From positions 13,996,643 through 14,060,642 of the forward strand of contig OY829668.1 of assembly GCA_963691815.1 (NCBI GenBank): a stretch of 64,000 nucleotides of DNA, given 5' to 3'. Of the stretch, positions 23,068 through 34,295 are shown piece after piece. A program made the position numbers and the translations under genes. Within the stretch, counting starts at the first letter, position 1, and each line of letters starts with the position of its first letter. This stretch comes from Echiichthys vipera (lineage: Eukaryota > Chordata > Actinopteri > Perciformes > Trachinidae). A model generated the notes under the pieces. The model did no database searches, was not told the origin of the DNA, and saw only the letters and a program-made list of their open reading frames with translations.

Positions 23068-23840
23068 GTTCCTCCAAATGGGCGTTCTGACAAAACAAAG
23101 CAGAGAAGAAGAAACCCTGGGAAACCTCTCAATCAGAGACGGCTAAGTGCAGCCGAATGACAGCAAAAATAGTCGCATTAGCTTTTAATCTGCGACGGCA
23201 GTGTGTCAGATGGTTGATTTGTTATCCCGGAGCTTACAGAGCCAGTTTCTCAGCAGTCCCAGTCACTCATCCGACATCAGCGCGGCCCATTTCCCCAACC
23301 CACCGCCTCCTGGGTGACGCGCATGACTCGCTTTCTTTCAGGTCAATCATCACCTTTCAAAAAAATATACCATTTCATACAAACGGCCGTATGTCATTTC
23401 CTCAGAATTGGTCCCATAATGGACCACTTTTGTCGGCACACCGAGGGAATCTTCCCTCCGTTGCTTTAAGTGTCTCACTTCAGAGCCGCACAATGCCTCA
23501 TAAATAACCCGTGTTGAGTCTTCAATAGTGGACAAATTACAAACTATTTGAGGCCATGAAAGGAAAGGAATTATTATTATTATTTCACAATCGCTTTTCA
23601 AATGCAACCTGTGGTTTTGTCGAGGCACAAACGCACTAAGGCATCAAGTGACGCGCCTCATTCAGCCTGTGTCAGTGGATGCTCGCGTGCAGGCTGTTCT
23701 CATTCACTGTCCGTAAGTTTAACTATGAGAAATAATGAAAAGCAATTTCGTGACAACAGTGCGTGATATCGCGCAAAAAGGTTCTCCGCAGATGTTTGTA
23801 TGATATCTTACCAAACAGAAGTGGACTGCGATGGTTATGT
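23068..23840. other. Apparently single-copy segment
   Basis: Non-repetitive apart from a short (ATT)n. No exon recognised. Confidence 0.4.
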
Positions 23841-24155
23841 TTGACGTCGCCTTTTGTTGTCAAAACTTAACCGTCGCCTTTAGTCGTCTAAACTTAACCA
23901 CCGCCTTTTGTCGTCTAAACTTAACAGTCCCCTATTGTCGTCTAAACTTAACCGTCGCCTTTGGTCGTCTGAACTTAACTGCCGCCTTTTGTTGTCTGAA
24001 GTTAACCGTCGCCTTTTGTCGTCTAAACTGAACCGTCACCTATTGTTGGCTAAATTTAACCGTCGCCATAAGTCGTCTAAACTTAACCGTCACTTTTTGT
24101 CGTCTAACCTTAACCGTCGTCTTTTGTTGCCTAAACATAACCGTCACCTTTAATC
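23841..24155 (-). repeat. Rep27 array 3
   Basis: About 11 units of the 27-bp family, in the CTTAACCGTCGCCTTTTGTC orientation on the plus strand. Confidence 0.92.
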
Positions 24156-24714
24156 ATCGTGACTTAAACCTAGGAACACCCATCAGTAGCGTGTATCGCA
24201 GTAATGTAGCTGAGTTTTGTTTTCCTCACAATTGTACGTTTTATTTCCAACCTTTCCCCTCATTATTCCAGTCACCATTGAGCCGTTATCCAGAAATAAC
24301 ATCTGGATGTCACATTAGCATCTTATTCTGCGCGGTTGAAGACGTCACTGAGGCCGGGCCCTGCAACCTGAATGAAGACATAATATATTAACGCTAAATG
24401 TTTCGTTGAACAGAGACGACCAGCTTGTTCCAGACGACTCAAAGGTGTCTGTGAATATATACAACTGGCTTTTTTTTTCTCTTTTTGTTTTGCTCTCTGT
24501 TATGGCTGAAGAGCAGGATGTCTGCGGAGAAGGCTCGATATAGCTTTATTCAACACCGGCAGACAGTCAGTACATGAAAGACAGCGCTTCCCTTCACTTT
24601 CAGGAAGGAAAAACGCTGCTGTCAGAAAGTATTACTGAAGTTCTCTTATCTGCACACCATCATGTCTTGCATTAGGGTGGAAGAGGTATGGAAATGAGAG
24701 AGACAGAAGGAAGA
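24156..24714. other. Apparently single-copy segment
   Basis: No repeat family or coding sequence recognised. It ends in a G run near 24718. Confidence 0.4.
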
Positions 24715-25040
24715 GTCGGGGGGGGGCAAATAGTTGACAAACGCATGCTAAAGTTTCTCCTAGGAACCAAATCGTGTGCTAAAGTGGCCTCTAGAGACCA
24801 AAATGTGTGCTAAAGTTCCCTCTAGAGACCAAAATGTGTGCTAAAGTTCCCCTAGGAGCCAAAATGTGTGCTAAATTGCCATTTAGCAGCCAAAACACAC
24901 GCTATAGTGCACCGGAGACCAAAACGTGTGCTAAAATGTCCTCTAGCAGCCAAAACATGTGCTTAAGTGCCACCTAGCAGCCAAAATGTGTGCTAAAGTG
25001 CCCTTTAGGAGCCAAAACGCGTGCTAAAGTGCCCTCGAGC
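24715..25040 (+). mobile_element. Rep31 hAT-like MITE, copy 4 (end-B remnant plus array)
   Basis: GGGGGGGCAAATAGTTGACA before the first unit resembles the inner part of end B of the intact copy (GGCCCAATTGTTGAAAAAC). About nine 31-bp units follow, ending in GTGCCCTCGAGC and then an inverted segment of the 183-bp satellite. Confidence 0.7.
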
Positions 25041-25145
25041 TTCATTATGGTGGTATCTTCCTAGCAATAAAAAGAACTCCTATAACTAGCATAACTGCTA
25101 CAGCCATGAGGTGTATATACTTATTTTTTAGCCTGTTAGGGCACA
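25028..25145 (-). repeat. Inverted copy of the 183-bp satellite / Rep31 junction
   Basis: CATTATGGTGGTATCTTCCT, ATAACTAGCATAACT, CCATGAGGTGTATATACTTA and TAGCCTGTTAG are the reverse complement of 27963-28078 with few mismatches. Junction and flank were thus duplicated in opposite orientation about 3 kb apart. Confidence 0.85.
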
Positions 25146-25417
25146 CTAACACTGTCTATCCGTACCATGCCTAAACAGGTTTTACGGGTAAAGTCTAGTT
25201 CGTTGACTAGTGTGAGTGCAACTGCACCGCGCCTAGCTGCGACCGGCTTGCCGGCCACGGACCGTTTGGGAGAGGTGGGCTTTTGTAAAGCACGTCTGCA
25301 CATGTACGAGAACGAGTGTGCGCACGTGTACGAGCACGAGCACGAGGCCTACAGCGGGTCTGACGTCATTTTTTGTGCGCCTGTTCGGACATAGAAAAAA
25401 AAAAGACAGACCATGTG
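25146..25417. other. CpG-bearing segment, no gene recognised
   Basis: Contains a short GCACG-rich stretch (25318-25345) with local palindromy. No coding evidence. Confidence 0.35.
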
Positions 25418-25738
25418 CTAACCTCAGGGAACGCTGCATCTTTGGTTAATGTTGTTAATTTATGCCAAATTTGGATCTTATTTCAACTGGAAGATTTTTA
25501 ATAATATATTTAATTTGTTTTTAAAGCCTTTAGTGCTATTTTTTGACATTAGAAAGTGCTGCTATTACGTTACTCTACAGTCAGTCTACTGCTACACGTA
25601 GCTAGCTACATGCTAACGTTAAGGAAAGTTGCATCTTGGTTCCATGTTCCATTCTCCACATTTTCAGATCTGATTCTAGCTGGAAAATGTTTGATTGTGA
25701 AGTTAATTTGGTCTAAAAGCCTTTATTGGTGATTAATG
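25418..25738 (+). repeat. 195-bp repeat, further copies
   Basis: About 1.6 units of the repeat described at 20861, including TAGAAAGTGCTGCTATTACG and TAGCTAGCTACATGCTAACG. Confidence 0.85.
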
Positions 25739-26640
25739 GCGATTCTAATGCTACGAGGAGTTGTCCCTCACCGTTCACGACCGTACAGGTTTTTTCAGAT
25801 ATAAGGTCCCACGGCGGTCCACCAAAAGGTCCAACGCCACTTACATATACATTTCAGTTCCCTTTAACCGCCGCCATAAGATCGAACTTCTCTCTGGTCG
25901 GTTATCAACTATTTCTCTACCCAGGCCAACGTGACTCAACGTGAAGCAACATGAGGGCGGAGGAGAGGGGCCAGTGGACTCTGCTGATTAGTCCTGACCG
26001 CGGCGGTGGCACACACAGAGCGCCATTTGTCATGTTGTTTTGCCAAAGCGACAGATGACTCGGCTCCCCCCTCACTCCCGTCATGTGCGCCAAGATAAAA
26101 AAGCATGCAGGTTGTTTTTCTTTTTCTTGCAGCAGGATTGGAGCTGCAGCTGCAGCCTCCTGCCTCTCTGTGTCAAAAGGCGTCGCCTCGTCGGATAGGG
26201 GATTGTCATGAGGCCGCCGCGGTGACACCACATTTCCCTCCAAGTGCTGGCGCCGCTCCATGGCCAGAGGGGGAGAGTTTTTGTTTGGAGTGGTAATGAC
26301 CTCCTCCCAGGCTCGACTGTCCTTGCAGACTCGGAGGAGTCATGACGGAGGCGGAAGAGAAGGCTGCTGGGAGGCTGAGCACCTGCCCTCTGGCTATGAC
26401 AGACGCCACGTACAGAAGGATGCAGAGCGACATGAAGGAAATGGAGAAACTCCTTTTCTTCAAAGCCAAACTGTAAGGCAATGACAAAAGTGGGCTCTGA
26501 GTTTGTCTCAGTGCAGAAACGTGTTATTAACCACCCCGACAAACTTAAACGAATGAAAATATCCCCTAGTATGAAAAAAGAAGGTTTGAAATCGATAAAA
26601 AGCTAAAAAGCAGAACTCTCTTCTCTGAAATGCTGGGTCA
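25739..26640. other. Apparently single-copy segment, CpG-bearing
   Basis: GC-moderate with CpGs near 26160-26270. Several overlapping frames on both strands lack any known domain, so no exon is claimed. Confidence 0.4.
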
Positions 26641-28069
26641 AGAACTACATGTTAATATACGTTAGCGCTTTAATAGTAATTCCCATCATGTGTTAGCATT
26701 AAGCTAACAGACTTTTAATGTTTTTTTTATTGTAAATAAGTAAACAGTAACATTTAATGGATTTAACTCTCATTAATTGCCTCGTGGCTGGAGAAGTAAT
26801 GCTAGCTCTAGGTGTTATTTTTCTTGTTAGCATGAAGCTAATTTCCTTTAGCACGTTAATGCAAATTCCCATTATGTGTTAGCATTAAGCTAACAGACCT
26901 TTTAAGTACTATTTTATTGTAAATAAGTAAACAGTAACATTTAATGGATTTAACTCTTACTATTTGCCTTGTGGTTGTAAAAGTAATGCTAGCTCTTGGC
27001 GTTATTTTTCTTGTTAGCATGAAGCTGATTTCCTTTAGTACGTTACTGCAAATTCCCATTATGTGTTAGCATTGAGCTTACAGACTTTTTTAAAAAAGCA
27101 TCTCATGGTTCTAGCAGTTATGCTAGCTATTTTCTTGTTGATATCACAATCGCAAAGCTAATTTCTGATTCTTGATGATCGAGCTAACAGACTTGAATTA
27201 AACATTTTAATTGTAAATCAGTAAACATTGCACTGATACAAATGAACAGTAACATTTAACAGACTAAGTAATAATTATTTACCTCATGGTTGTAGCAGTG
27301 ATGCTAGCTCTAGGAGCTATTTTTCTCGTTGGCACGTTAATGGCAATTCCTTTTATGTGTTAGCATTAAGCTAACATACTTTTAAAGTATTTTTTTAAAT
27401 GAACAGTAACATTTAACAGATTAAACTCTAATTATTTACCTTGTGGTTGTAGCAGTACTGCTAGCTCTAGGCGTTATTTTTCTTGTTAGCATGAAGCTAA
27501 TTTCGATAGCACGTTTTTAGCAATTCCCATTATGTGTTAGCATTGAGCTGACAGACTTTTAAATGTAATTATAAATCAGTAAATATTATAATGATACAAA
27601 TAAACGGTAACATCTAACAGACTAAAAACTTATATGTGGTTTTAGTAATTGTGCTAGCTGTAGCAGTTTTTTTCTTGTTAATTCCATTATCGCTTTCATA
27701 GTAATTCTCATTATGTGTTTGCATCAAGCTAACAAACTTTATACGAATTTTTTTTGGGTAAATCAGTAAACGGTAACATTTAACGGATTAAAACACTAAT
27801 TGTTTGCCTTGTGGCTGTACAATACAAGTTTTGCTAGCTAAGGGCGTTATTTTTCTTGCCATCGCAATGCGGATTTCCATTAGCGCATTAATGGCAATTC
27901 CCAATATGTGTTAGCATTGAGCTAACAGCCATTTTCAGTAAAAATATTTTTTTGTAAATCATCTAACAGGCTAAAAACTAAGTATGTACACCTCATGGTT
28001 GTATGAGTTATGCTTGTTATAGGAGTTAAATTTCTTGCTAGGATGATACCACCATCATGAGGCTAGGGG
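26641..28069 (+). repeat. 183-bp satellite-like tandem array
   Basis: Seven or more units marked by CATTATGTGTTAGCATTAAG, AACAGTAACATTTAA.GGATT, ATGCTAGCTCTAGG and TTATTTTTCTTGTTAGCAT. Marker spacings are about 178-191 bp, with one gap of about 290. Isolated reversed or forward pieces lie at 25028, 33010-33150 and 46130-46220. Confidence 0.88.
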
Positions 28070-28198
28070 GCACTTAAGCACGCGTTTTGGCTCCATGAGG
28101 GCACTTTAGCATGCGTTTTGGTTCCATGAGGGCACTGTAGCACGCATTTTGGCTCCATGAGGGCACTTTAGCACACGTTTTTCAACAATTGGGCCACA
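28070..28198 (+). mobile_element. Rep31 hAT-like MITE, copy 5 (array plus end-B remnant)
   Basis: Four units with a GCTCCATGAGGGCAC variant, then ACGTTTTTCAACAATTGGGC, the inner part of end B. The terminal TIR is missing. Confidence 0.7.
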
Positions 28199-28539
28199 AG
28201 GGTCAAATCAGCTGCAGGGTTCCTTTTTTTCCACTCTCCCTCTGGTTTGTAAATACAGCGCAGATCAGCAACACGTCTCCATCAGGCGACCATCACCAGT
28301 CCTCTCATGTCTAGACACATGGACGGTGTGTGTGTGTGTGTGTGTGTGTGTGGGGAGGGGGTGGGGGGGAGGGGAGATGGAGAGAAAATGGAGAGTGCCA
28401 TGTGCCTGTGACAGATCCCAGAGCAGCCTAATGAAGCTCACTGTTACTCCGGCTCATGCGAGGCCAGATGGCTCTCAGTGTTGTCCAAGAGACCTCATTC
28501 TGGCACCCCAGAAGTGTCCACGCACTGATGAACCTCAAA
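28199..28539. other. Unique sequence with a (TG)n run
   Basis: A TG dinucleotide run of about 26 bp (28326-28351) followed by a G-rich stretch. Otherwise no feature recognised. Confidence 0.5.
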
Positions 28540-28835
28540 AGGTGACTTAACCGTCTCCTTTTGTCGTCTAAACTTAACCGTTGCCTTTTGTCGTCTTAAC
28601 TTAACCGTCACCTTTTGTCGTCTTAACTTAACAGTCACCTTTTGTCTTCTAAACCAAGCCGTCGCCGTTTGTCATCTAAACTTAATCGTCGCCTTTTGTC
28701 GTCAAAACTTAACCTTCATCTTTTGACATCTTAAATTAACCGACACCTTTTGTGGTCTAAACCTAACCGTCGCCTTTTGTCTTCTCAACTTAATGGTCAC
28801 CTTTTGTCTAAACTTAACCATCGTCTTTTTTCGTA
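28540..28835 (-). repeat. Rep27 array 4
   Basis: About 10 to 11 units in the plus-strand orientation CTTAACCGTCACCTTTTGTC. It passes without a spacer into Rep20/23 via CATCGTCTTTTTTCGTACAA. Confidence 0.9.
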
Positions 28836-30322
28836 CAAAGGTAACAACCGTAGCATTGTGAAGATCACCATAGCCGTGTAAAGGTATCAACCATAGTCGT
28901 GTAAAGGTAACAACCGTAGCTGTATGAAGGTAACCGTAGCTGTGTGAAGGTAACCGTAGCCTTGCGAAGGTAACCGTAGCCGTGCAAAGGTAACAACCGT
29001 AGCAGTGTGAAGGTTACCGTAGCCATGCGAAGGTAACAACCCTAGCTGTGCGAAGGTAACAACCTTAGCTGTGTGAAGGTAACCATAGCTGTGTGAAGGT
29101 AACAACCCTAGCCGTGTGAAGGTAACAACCGTAGCTGTGTGAAGGTAACCATGGTCGTGTGAAGGTAACCGTAGCCGTGTGAAGGTAACCATAGCTGTGT
29201 GAAGGTAACAACCGTAGCTGTGTGAAGGTAACCATAGCCGCGTGAAGGTAACAACCGTAGCCGTGTGGAGGTAACCATAGCCGCATGAAGGTAACAACCG
29301 TAGCCGTGTGGAGGTAACAACCGTAGCCGTGTGAAGGTAACCATGGTCGTGTGAAGGTAACCGTAGCTGTGGGAAGGTAACCATAGCTGTGTGAAGGTAA
29401 CAACCGTAGCTGGGTGAAGGTAACAACCGTAGCCGTGTGAAAGTAACAACCGTAGCTGTGTGAAGGTAACAACCGTAGCTGCGTTAAGGTAACCATAGCC
29501 ACGTGAAGGTAACAACCGTAGCTGTGTGGAGGTAACAAACGTAGCTGTGTGAAGGTAACAACCGCAGCCGCGTGAAGGTAACCGTAACTGTGTGAAGGTA
29601 ACCGTAGCCGTGTGAAGGTAACCGTAGCTGTGTGAAGGTAACCGTAGCCTTGCGAAGGTAACCGTAGCCGTGCAAAGGTAACAACCGTAGCAGTGTGAAG
29701 GTTACCGTAGCCATGCGAAGGTAACAACCCTAGCTGTGCGAAGGTAACAACCTTAGCTGTGTGAAGGTAACCATAGCTGTGTGAAGGTAACAACCCTAGC
29801 CGTGTGAAGGTAACAACCGTAGCTGTGTGAAGGTAACCATGGTCGTGTGAAGGTAACCGTAGCCGTGTGAAGGTAACCATAGCTGTGTGAAGGTAACAAC
29901 CGTAGCTGTGTGAAGGTAACCATAGCCGCGTGAAGGTAACAACCGTAGCCGTGTGGAGGTAACCATAGCCGCATGAAGGTAACAACCGTAGCCGTGTGGA
30001 GGTAACAACCGTAGCCGTGTGAAGGTAACCATGGTCGTGTGAAGGTAACCGTAGCTGTGGGAAGGTAACCATAGCTGTGTGAAGGTAACAACCATAGCTG
30101 GGTGAAGGTAACAACCGTAGCCGTGTGAAAGTAACAACCGTAGCTGTGTGAAGGTAACAACCGTAGCTGCGTTAAGGTAACCATAGCCACGTGAAGGTAA
30201 CAACCGTAGCTGTGTGGAGGTAACAAACGTAGCTGTGTGAAGGTAACAACCGCAGCCGCGTGAAGGTAACCGTAACTGTGTGAAGGTAACCGTAGCCGTG
30301 TGAAGGTAACCGTAGCTGTGTG
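28836..30322 (+). repeat. Rep20/23 array with a 688-bp higher-order duplication
   Basis: Units alternate between 20 bp (GTAACCGTAGCCGTGTGAAG type) and 23 bp (with an extra AAC giving GTAACAACCGTAGC). The diagnostic order starting at CTTGCGAAGG (28961) recurs at 29649, offset 688, and near-perfect identity continues to the array end. One difference seen is CCGTAGCTGGG against CCATAGCTGGG. Long frames on the minus strand are repeat artefacts. Confidence 0.93.
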
Positions 30323-30337
30323 AATCTCGGTTGTGAG

Positions 30338-30376
30338 CAGTAGTACAGTTGTACCTCTGAACCAACTGTACTACTT
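30338..30376. repeat. Perfect 13-bp stem-loop
   Basis: AGTAGTACAGTTG (30339-30351) and CAACTGTACTACT (30363-30375) are perfect complements around an 11-nt loop, just after the Rep20/23 array. Confidence 0.85.
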
Positions 30377-30599
30377 GAGCGCAGTGAGCCGAGGGCGGTG
30401 TCAGTGATCCAATGACAGTGACAACTGTCCGACAGGGTGATGAGTTCCTGATGACTCCTCTCGCTCTGCTCACACGCGCCTGCACCACCCCCACTGCGGC
30501 CGGAGGCGCCCGTTTGAATCATCTGAACAGCAACACCCAGAAACGTGTGTGTGTGAGGCAAGGGGACCGCGGCGTCCCTGTCACAGCATTTAGCCTATT
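30377..30599. other. Short unique segment
   Basis: Non-repetitive. No feature recognised. Confidence 0.4.
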
Positions 30600-30640
30600 T
30601 TATATATATATATATATATATATTATATAAAATATATAGA
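30600..30640. repeat. (TA)n microsatellite
   Basis: About 40 bp of TA dinucleotide. Confidence 0.9.
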
Positions 30641-31570
30641 GGAGAGGAGCTATGAACATCAGTTTATCTTTGGTACGGAGTCTTAGGAGTGCCGTAAAAA
30701 AAAATAAAAAAAAAATGTTAAGAATAGGACAATAAATGAGAAAAACAAATGTGGAAATATTAAGAGAAATAAATTAATCGAAAAATGTGGAAATATAAAG
30801 AATAAAAGAATAAATAGGTGAATAAATAAATAAATGTTGAAACATTAAGTAAAGAAGACTAAAATAATAAAAAGGTAAGTTAAAAAACAGTTAAAATAAA
30901 TGTAAAACATTATATAAAGAAAATTAATAGAAATAAACAAAAATATACAGTAATTTGCATGCAATAATGTTTACATTTAAAATATATGAACACATATATA
31001 CAGAAATAAATAATTGATAGAAATATACAAAAACAAAAAGTAATTTTCATGCAATAAACAAATAAATTTACTGTATATACTGTATTTAAAATGTATGAAT
31101 ATGTATATACAGCAATAAATAAGAGACGAATAAAAAAAAAATATATTAAATACAAATAATAATTAAAATTATTAATAGAAATATACAAAAACAAAGTCAT
31201 TTTCATGCAATAAATAAATAAATATACAGTATATACTGTATATTTAAATATATGAACACGTATATACAGCAATAAATAAATGACAAATAATAAAAATATA
31301 TTACATTAAATAGAAATAATAATTAAAAATAATTAATAGAAATATACAAAAACAAAAAGTAATTTTCATGCAACAAATAAATACATATTTAAACTGTATA
31401 TTTAAATATATGAATACATATATACAGAAATAAGTTAATTACATAATAAAAGAAAATTAATAGAATTAATATGCAAAAATATACAGTATTTGCATGAAAT
31501 ATATATATTTAAAATATATGAATACATATATACAGAAACAAATGAACAAATGGATTATTTTCATAATAAC
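30641..31570. repeat. AT-rich tandem array
   Basis: Blocks AATTTTCATGCAATAAA, ATATACAGTATATACTGTAT, TATGAACACATATATACAG and AATAGAAATATACAAAAAC recur four to five times with irregular spacing (about 90-165 bp). The first 250 bp are AAATA-rich simple sequence. Confidence 0.85.
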
Positions 31571-32329
31571 CCATTTATATTTTACCTTTATATTCCCTCA
31601 TGTTTTTATCTCCTTATTAATTATTGTTTTAATTTATCTAAATATTTCCACATTTGTTTTCTTATTCTTTTACAAATTTATTCTTTGTGTTTCGGCATTC
31701 CTGTGACTCCATACACGTTATCGAAGGTACAAGACCATGATGAAACTTCACTCATAGGTGAAAGCGGTTTTTGCATAATGGCGCTCTATTATTCCTAATG
31801 AAACCAATGGGAGCATCTCAGTTTGCTCACTGCTGTTTTGGCTCACAGCCTTGAGTCGTGTCACTTCTCCATGCACAGATGGCTTCCCTCCGGTGACTGC
31901 GGCGACACAAGCGTGTGATTTGAGCGCGCGGGGTGAATCTACTGTGTGTCAATTAGTGGAGAAGGGACGGCGTCTTCTGTCAGGGACTCGCGCGCTTTGT
32001 GGTGTGTTTTTCGCATCAAAGTCTGCAGCCTAACGAGATCGCCGTTTCCACGGTGTCACTCTGGATTCCTCTCACCTGCCTGTGTCTATCTCTGTCCTCA
32101 TCTGCATTCTCTCTCTCTCTTCTGTCTTTTCTCTCTTTCTCTCTGCAGTGCACTCTTTTCCAGAAACACCTTTTCCCCGCGGCGTTTGGGCGACTAAATA
32201 TAGTGACTGGTGCAGACAGCTCGGCTTTATGACAAATGGAAAGCAGAGCAGAGCATCCGTGAGCATGAGGAAGTGCTGTTGCTTCGCTTCCCACAATGAG
32301 GCACATGCAACAGCACTAGCGCTGTCACT
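31571..32329. other. Apparently single-copy segment
   Basis: AT-rich at first, then a CpG- and CT-bearing stretch (31850-32250). No exon recognised. Confidence 0.4.
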
Positions 32330-33015
32330 AGGCAGCGGGGGCCTGGTAGCCCAATTGTTAAAAAATGCAAGCAAAATGCCCTCTTGGAGCCAAAATGCCG
32401 TGCAAAAGTGCCCTCTAGGAGCCAAAACATGTGCAAAAGTGACATCTAGGAGCCAAAATGTGTGCTGAAGTGCTCTCTAGCCAATACGTGTGCTATATAG
32501 CCCTGTAGGAATCAAAATGTGTGCTAAGGTGACCTCTAGGAGCCAAAACGTGTTCTAAAGTGCCCTCTAGGACCCAAAACGTGTGCTAAAGTGCCCTCTA
32601 GGAGCCGAAACATGTGCTAAAGTGACATCTAGGAGCAAAAATGTGTGCTAAAGTGCCCTTTATGAGCCAAAACATGCGCTAAAGTGCCCTCTAGGAGCCA
32701 AAACATGTGCTAAAGTGACATCTAGGAGCCAAAACGTGTGCTAAAGTCCCTAATAGAAGCCAAAATGCGTGCTAAAGTTCCCTCTAGAAGCCAAACATGT
32801 GCTTAAGTGCCCTCTAGGAGCCAAAACGTGTGTTAAAGTGCCGTATAGAAGCCAAAATGTGTGCTAAAGTACCATCTATGAGCCAAAACATGTGCTAAAG
32901 TCCCCTCTAGGAGCCAAAACATGCCAAAACATGCTAAAGTGTCCTGTTCAGTGGCGAGGAAGCGCTATATGTGTCCTTTTATTTCTTTTTCACCCCTGCC
33001 CTGTGCACATCACTG
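32330..33015 (-). mobile_element. Rep31 hAT-like MITE, copy 6 (both ends, eroded)
   Basis: The left side has an end-B-like GGTAGCCCAATTGTTAAAAA. About 18 units follow. The right side is end A: GTTCAGTGGCGAGGAAGCGC, CACCCCTGCCC and TGTGCACATCACTG. The left TIR is not clear and no target duplication was confirmed. Confidence 0.75.
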
Positions 33016-33180
33016 ATTAAATGGATTTACTTAAACTTTAACGTTTACTAATTGACGATAAATATCAAATCAAATAGTCAGTTAGCTCAATGCTAAATGA
33101 CAATTGGAATTGCCATCAAAGCGCTAACAGAAATTAGCATCACAATTACAATTTCATCCTTAATAAAATAAAATTACATG
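33016..33180 (-). repeat. 183-bp satellite fragment
   Basis: TTAGCTCAATGCTAA, AATTGGAATTGCCAT and CGCTAACAGAAATTAGCAT are reversed pieces of the 26.6-28.0 kb satellite. Confidence 0.65.
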
Positions 33181-33256
33181 TGTGCTCAGTGGTTAGAGCA
33201 GTCGCCCCATGTACAGAGGCTGAAGGTCCTCGAGGCCGCGGGTTCGACTCCGACTG
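33181..33256 (+). mobile_element. tRNA-derived SINE head
   Basis: A pol III promoter with an A box (GGTTAGAGCAG, from 33191) and a B box (GGTTCGACTCC, 33241-33251) at normal spacing, separated by CCATGTACAGAGGCTGAAGG. This is the 5' region of a tRNA-derived SINE known from fish. The typical SINE body is not seen after it, so it is a fragment, not a functional tRNA gene. Confidence 0.8.
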
Positions 33257-33829
33257 AATTATCAAATACAGTTATTATTCCCTTTACAGCCTTTTGTTAT
33301 TTCTTCCCAAAGTGAGACTGCAGTTCTCACTTTCAAGCCTTTCAAGAGGATTCCCACTTTCTTAACTTCTCAGACGTATAAGACGCTCCTTCAGCATTAA
33401 ACTCCACTGCATCTTTACCCACTGACGTCATCTGCGTTCATAAATTTCCCAGTGTATTGATGTAACAGTCTGAAACTCTGGCTGGGGTTTAGTAAGTGTG
33501 CCCCCGCGGGATCAGCCTCACTCCCACTCAGATCAGACTTTATAAAGAGAACGTCTAAAAAACATGGACCCCCCCCGCGATAAAAATTACACTCAACTAT
33601 TCAAAATTACACAAATGTCTTTTCAGACTTCACATTTTTCACATTTTAGATCCACTTCTAAAAAGACATGATTGAAATGGCGGAACAAATACCATTTGAA
33701 AAATATATTTCTGACTCCACATCCATCTCTGGACAGTACATGCCTGACCTACTAATTTAACAGTTAAAGTCTAATTCCCACGCAAGATAATAATGTGGTC
33801 TTACATGCATTTTTTTCAACTATTAACAG
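33257..33829. other. Intronic sequence, no feature recognised
   Basis: Non-repetitive in this window. Confidence 0.4.
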
Positions 33830-34295
33830 AGAAATCCTGGAGGGTTGCTAACTGCCAGACGTGGCTAACAGTCATTAGCTCGGGGCAGTACGACGAAGGC
33901 ATTCAAACGTCTTTTTTAACCACTAATTCTGCTGAAAATAACAGCAAACCTCTGCAGTAGCATAAGAGTCCCTACACAGAAAACAAAGCACCAATGGGCT
34001 CCTTCCTTTAGGATTGACTTTGGTAATCCACTTGAATGGACTTTACTATGAGAGGAGCTGGTACAGGGGCCAGTAGGTAAGTCTTTAAAACACTCTTTTA
34101 ATAAACTCTGGGTTCACTAACTTCTTTGTTGGTGCTTTGTTTTCTGTGTGGGGACTCTTCTCATGCTACTGCAGAGGTTTGGTTATTTTGAGCAGTATTA
34201 GTGGTTTGTGGTGCCCTGAGCTAATCAGTGTTAGCCACGTCCAGCTGTTAGCCACTCCCCCAGATTTCTCCGTTAGTAGAAAAACTGTCTCAATG
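33830..34295. repeat. Large inverted repeat (foldback)
   Basis: The left arm (about 33835-33993) and right arm (about 34100-34290) are inverted copies sharing CCTCTGCAGTAGCAT, ACACAGAAAACAAAGCACCA and CCAGACGTGGCTAACA-type blocks. The spacer is about 110 bp. A third single copy lies at 15355-15570. Confidence 0.82.

Noticed and set aside
26081..26542. Possible intronic gene on the minus strand
   Set aside because: Three overlapping frames on both strands, no known domain, no coherent splice sites.
29065..30114. 349-residue open frame in Rep20/23
   Set aside because: The 20-bp unit rotates through three frames and stays open by chance of composition; overlapping frames are equally open.
30338..30376. 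miRNA precursor
   Set aside because: A 13-bp stem is too short for a standard precursor and flanking bases do not extend the pairing.
33181..33256. Functional tRNA gene
   Set aside because: A and B boxes are present but the sequence matches a SINE head and no full cloverleaf was recognised.
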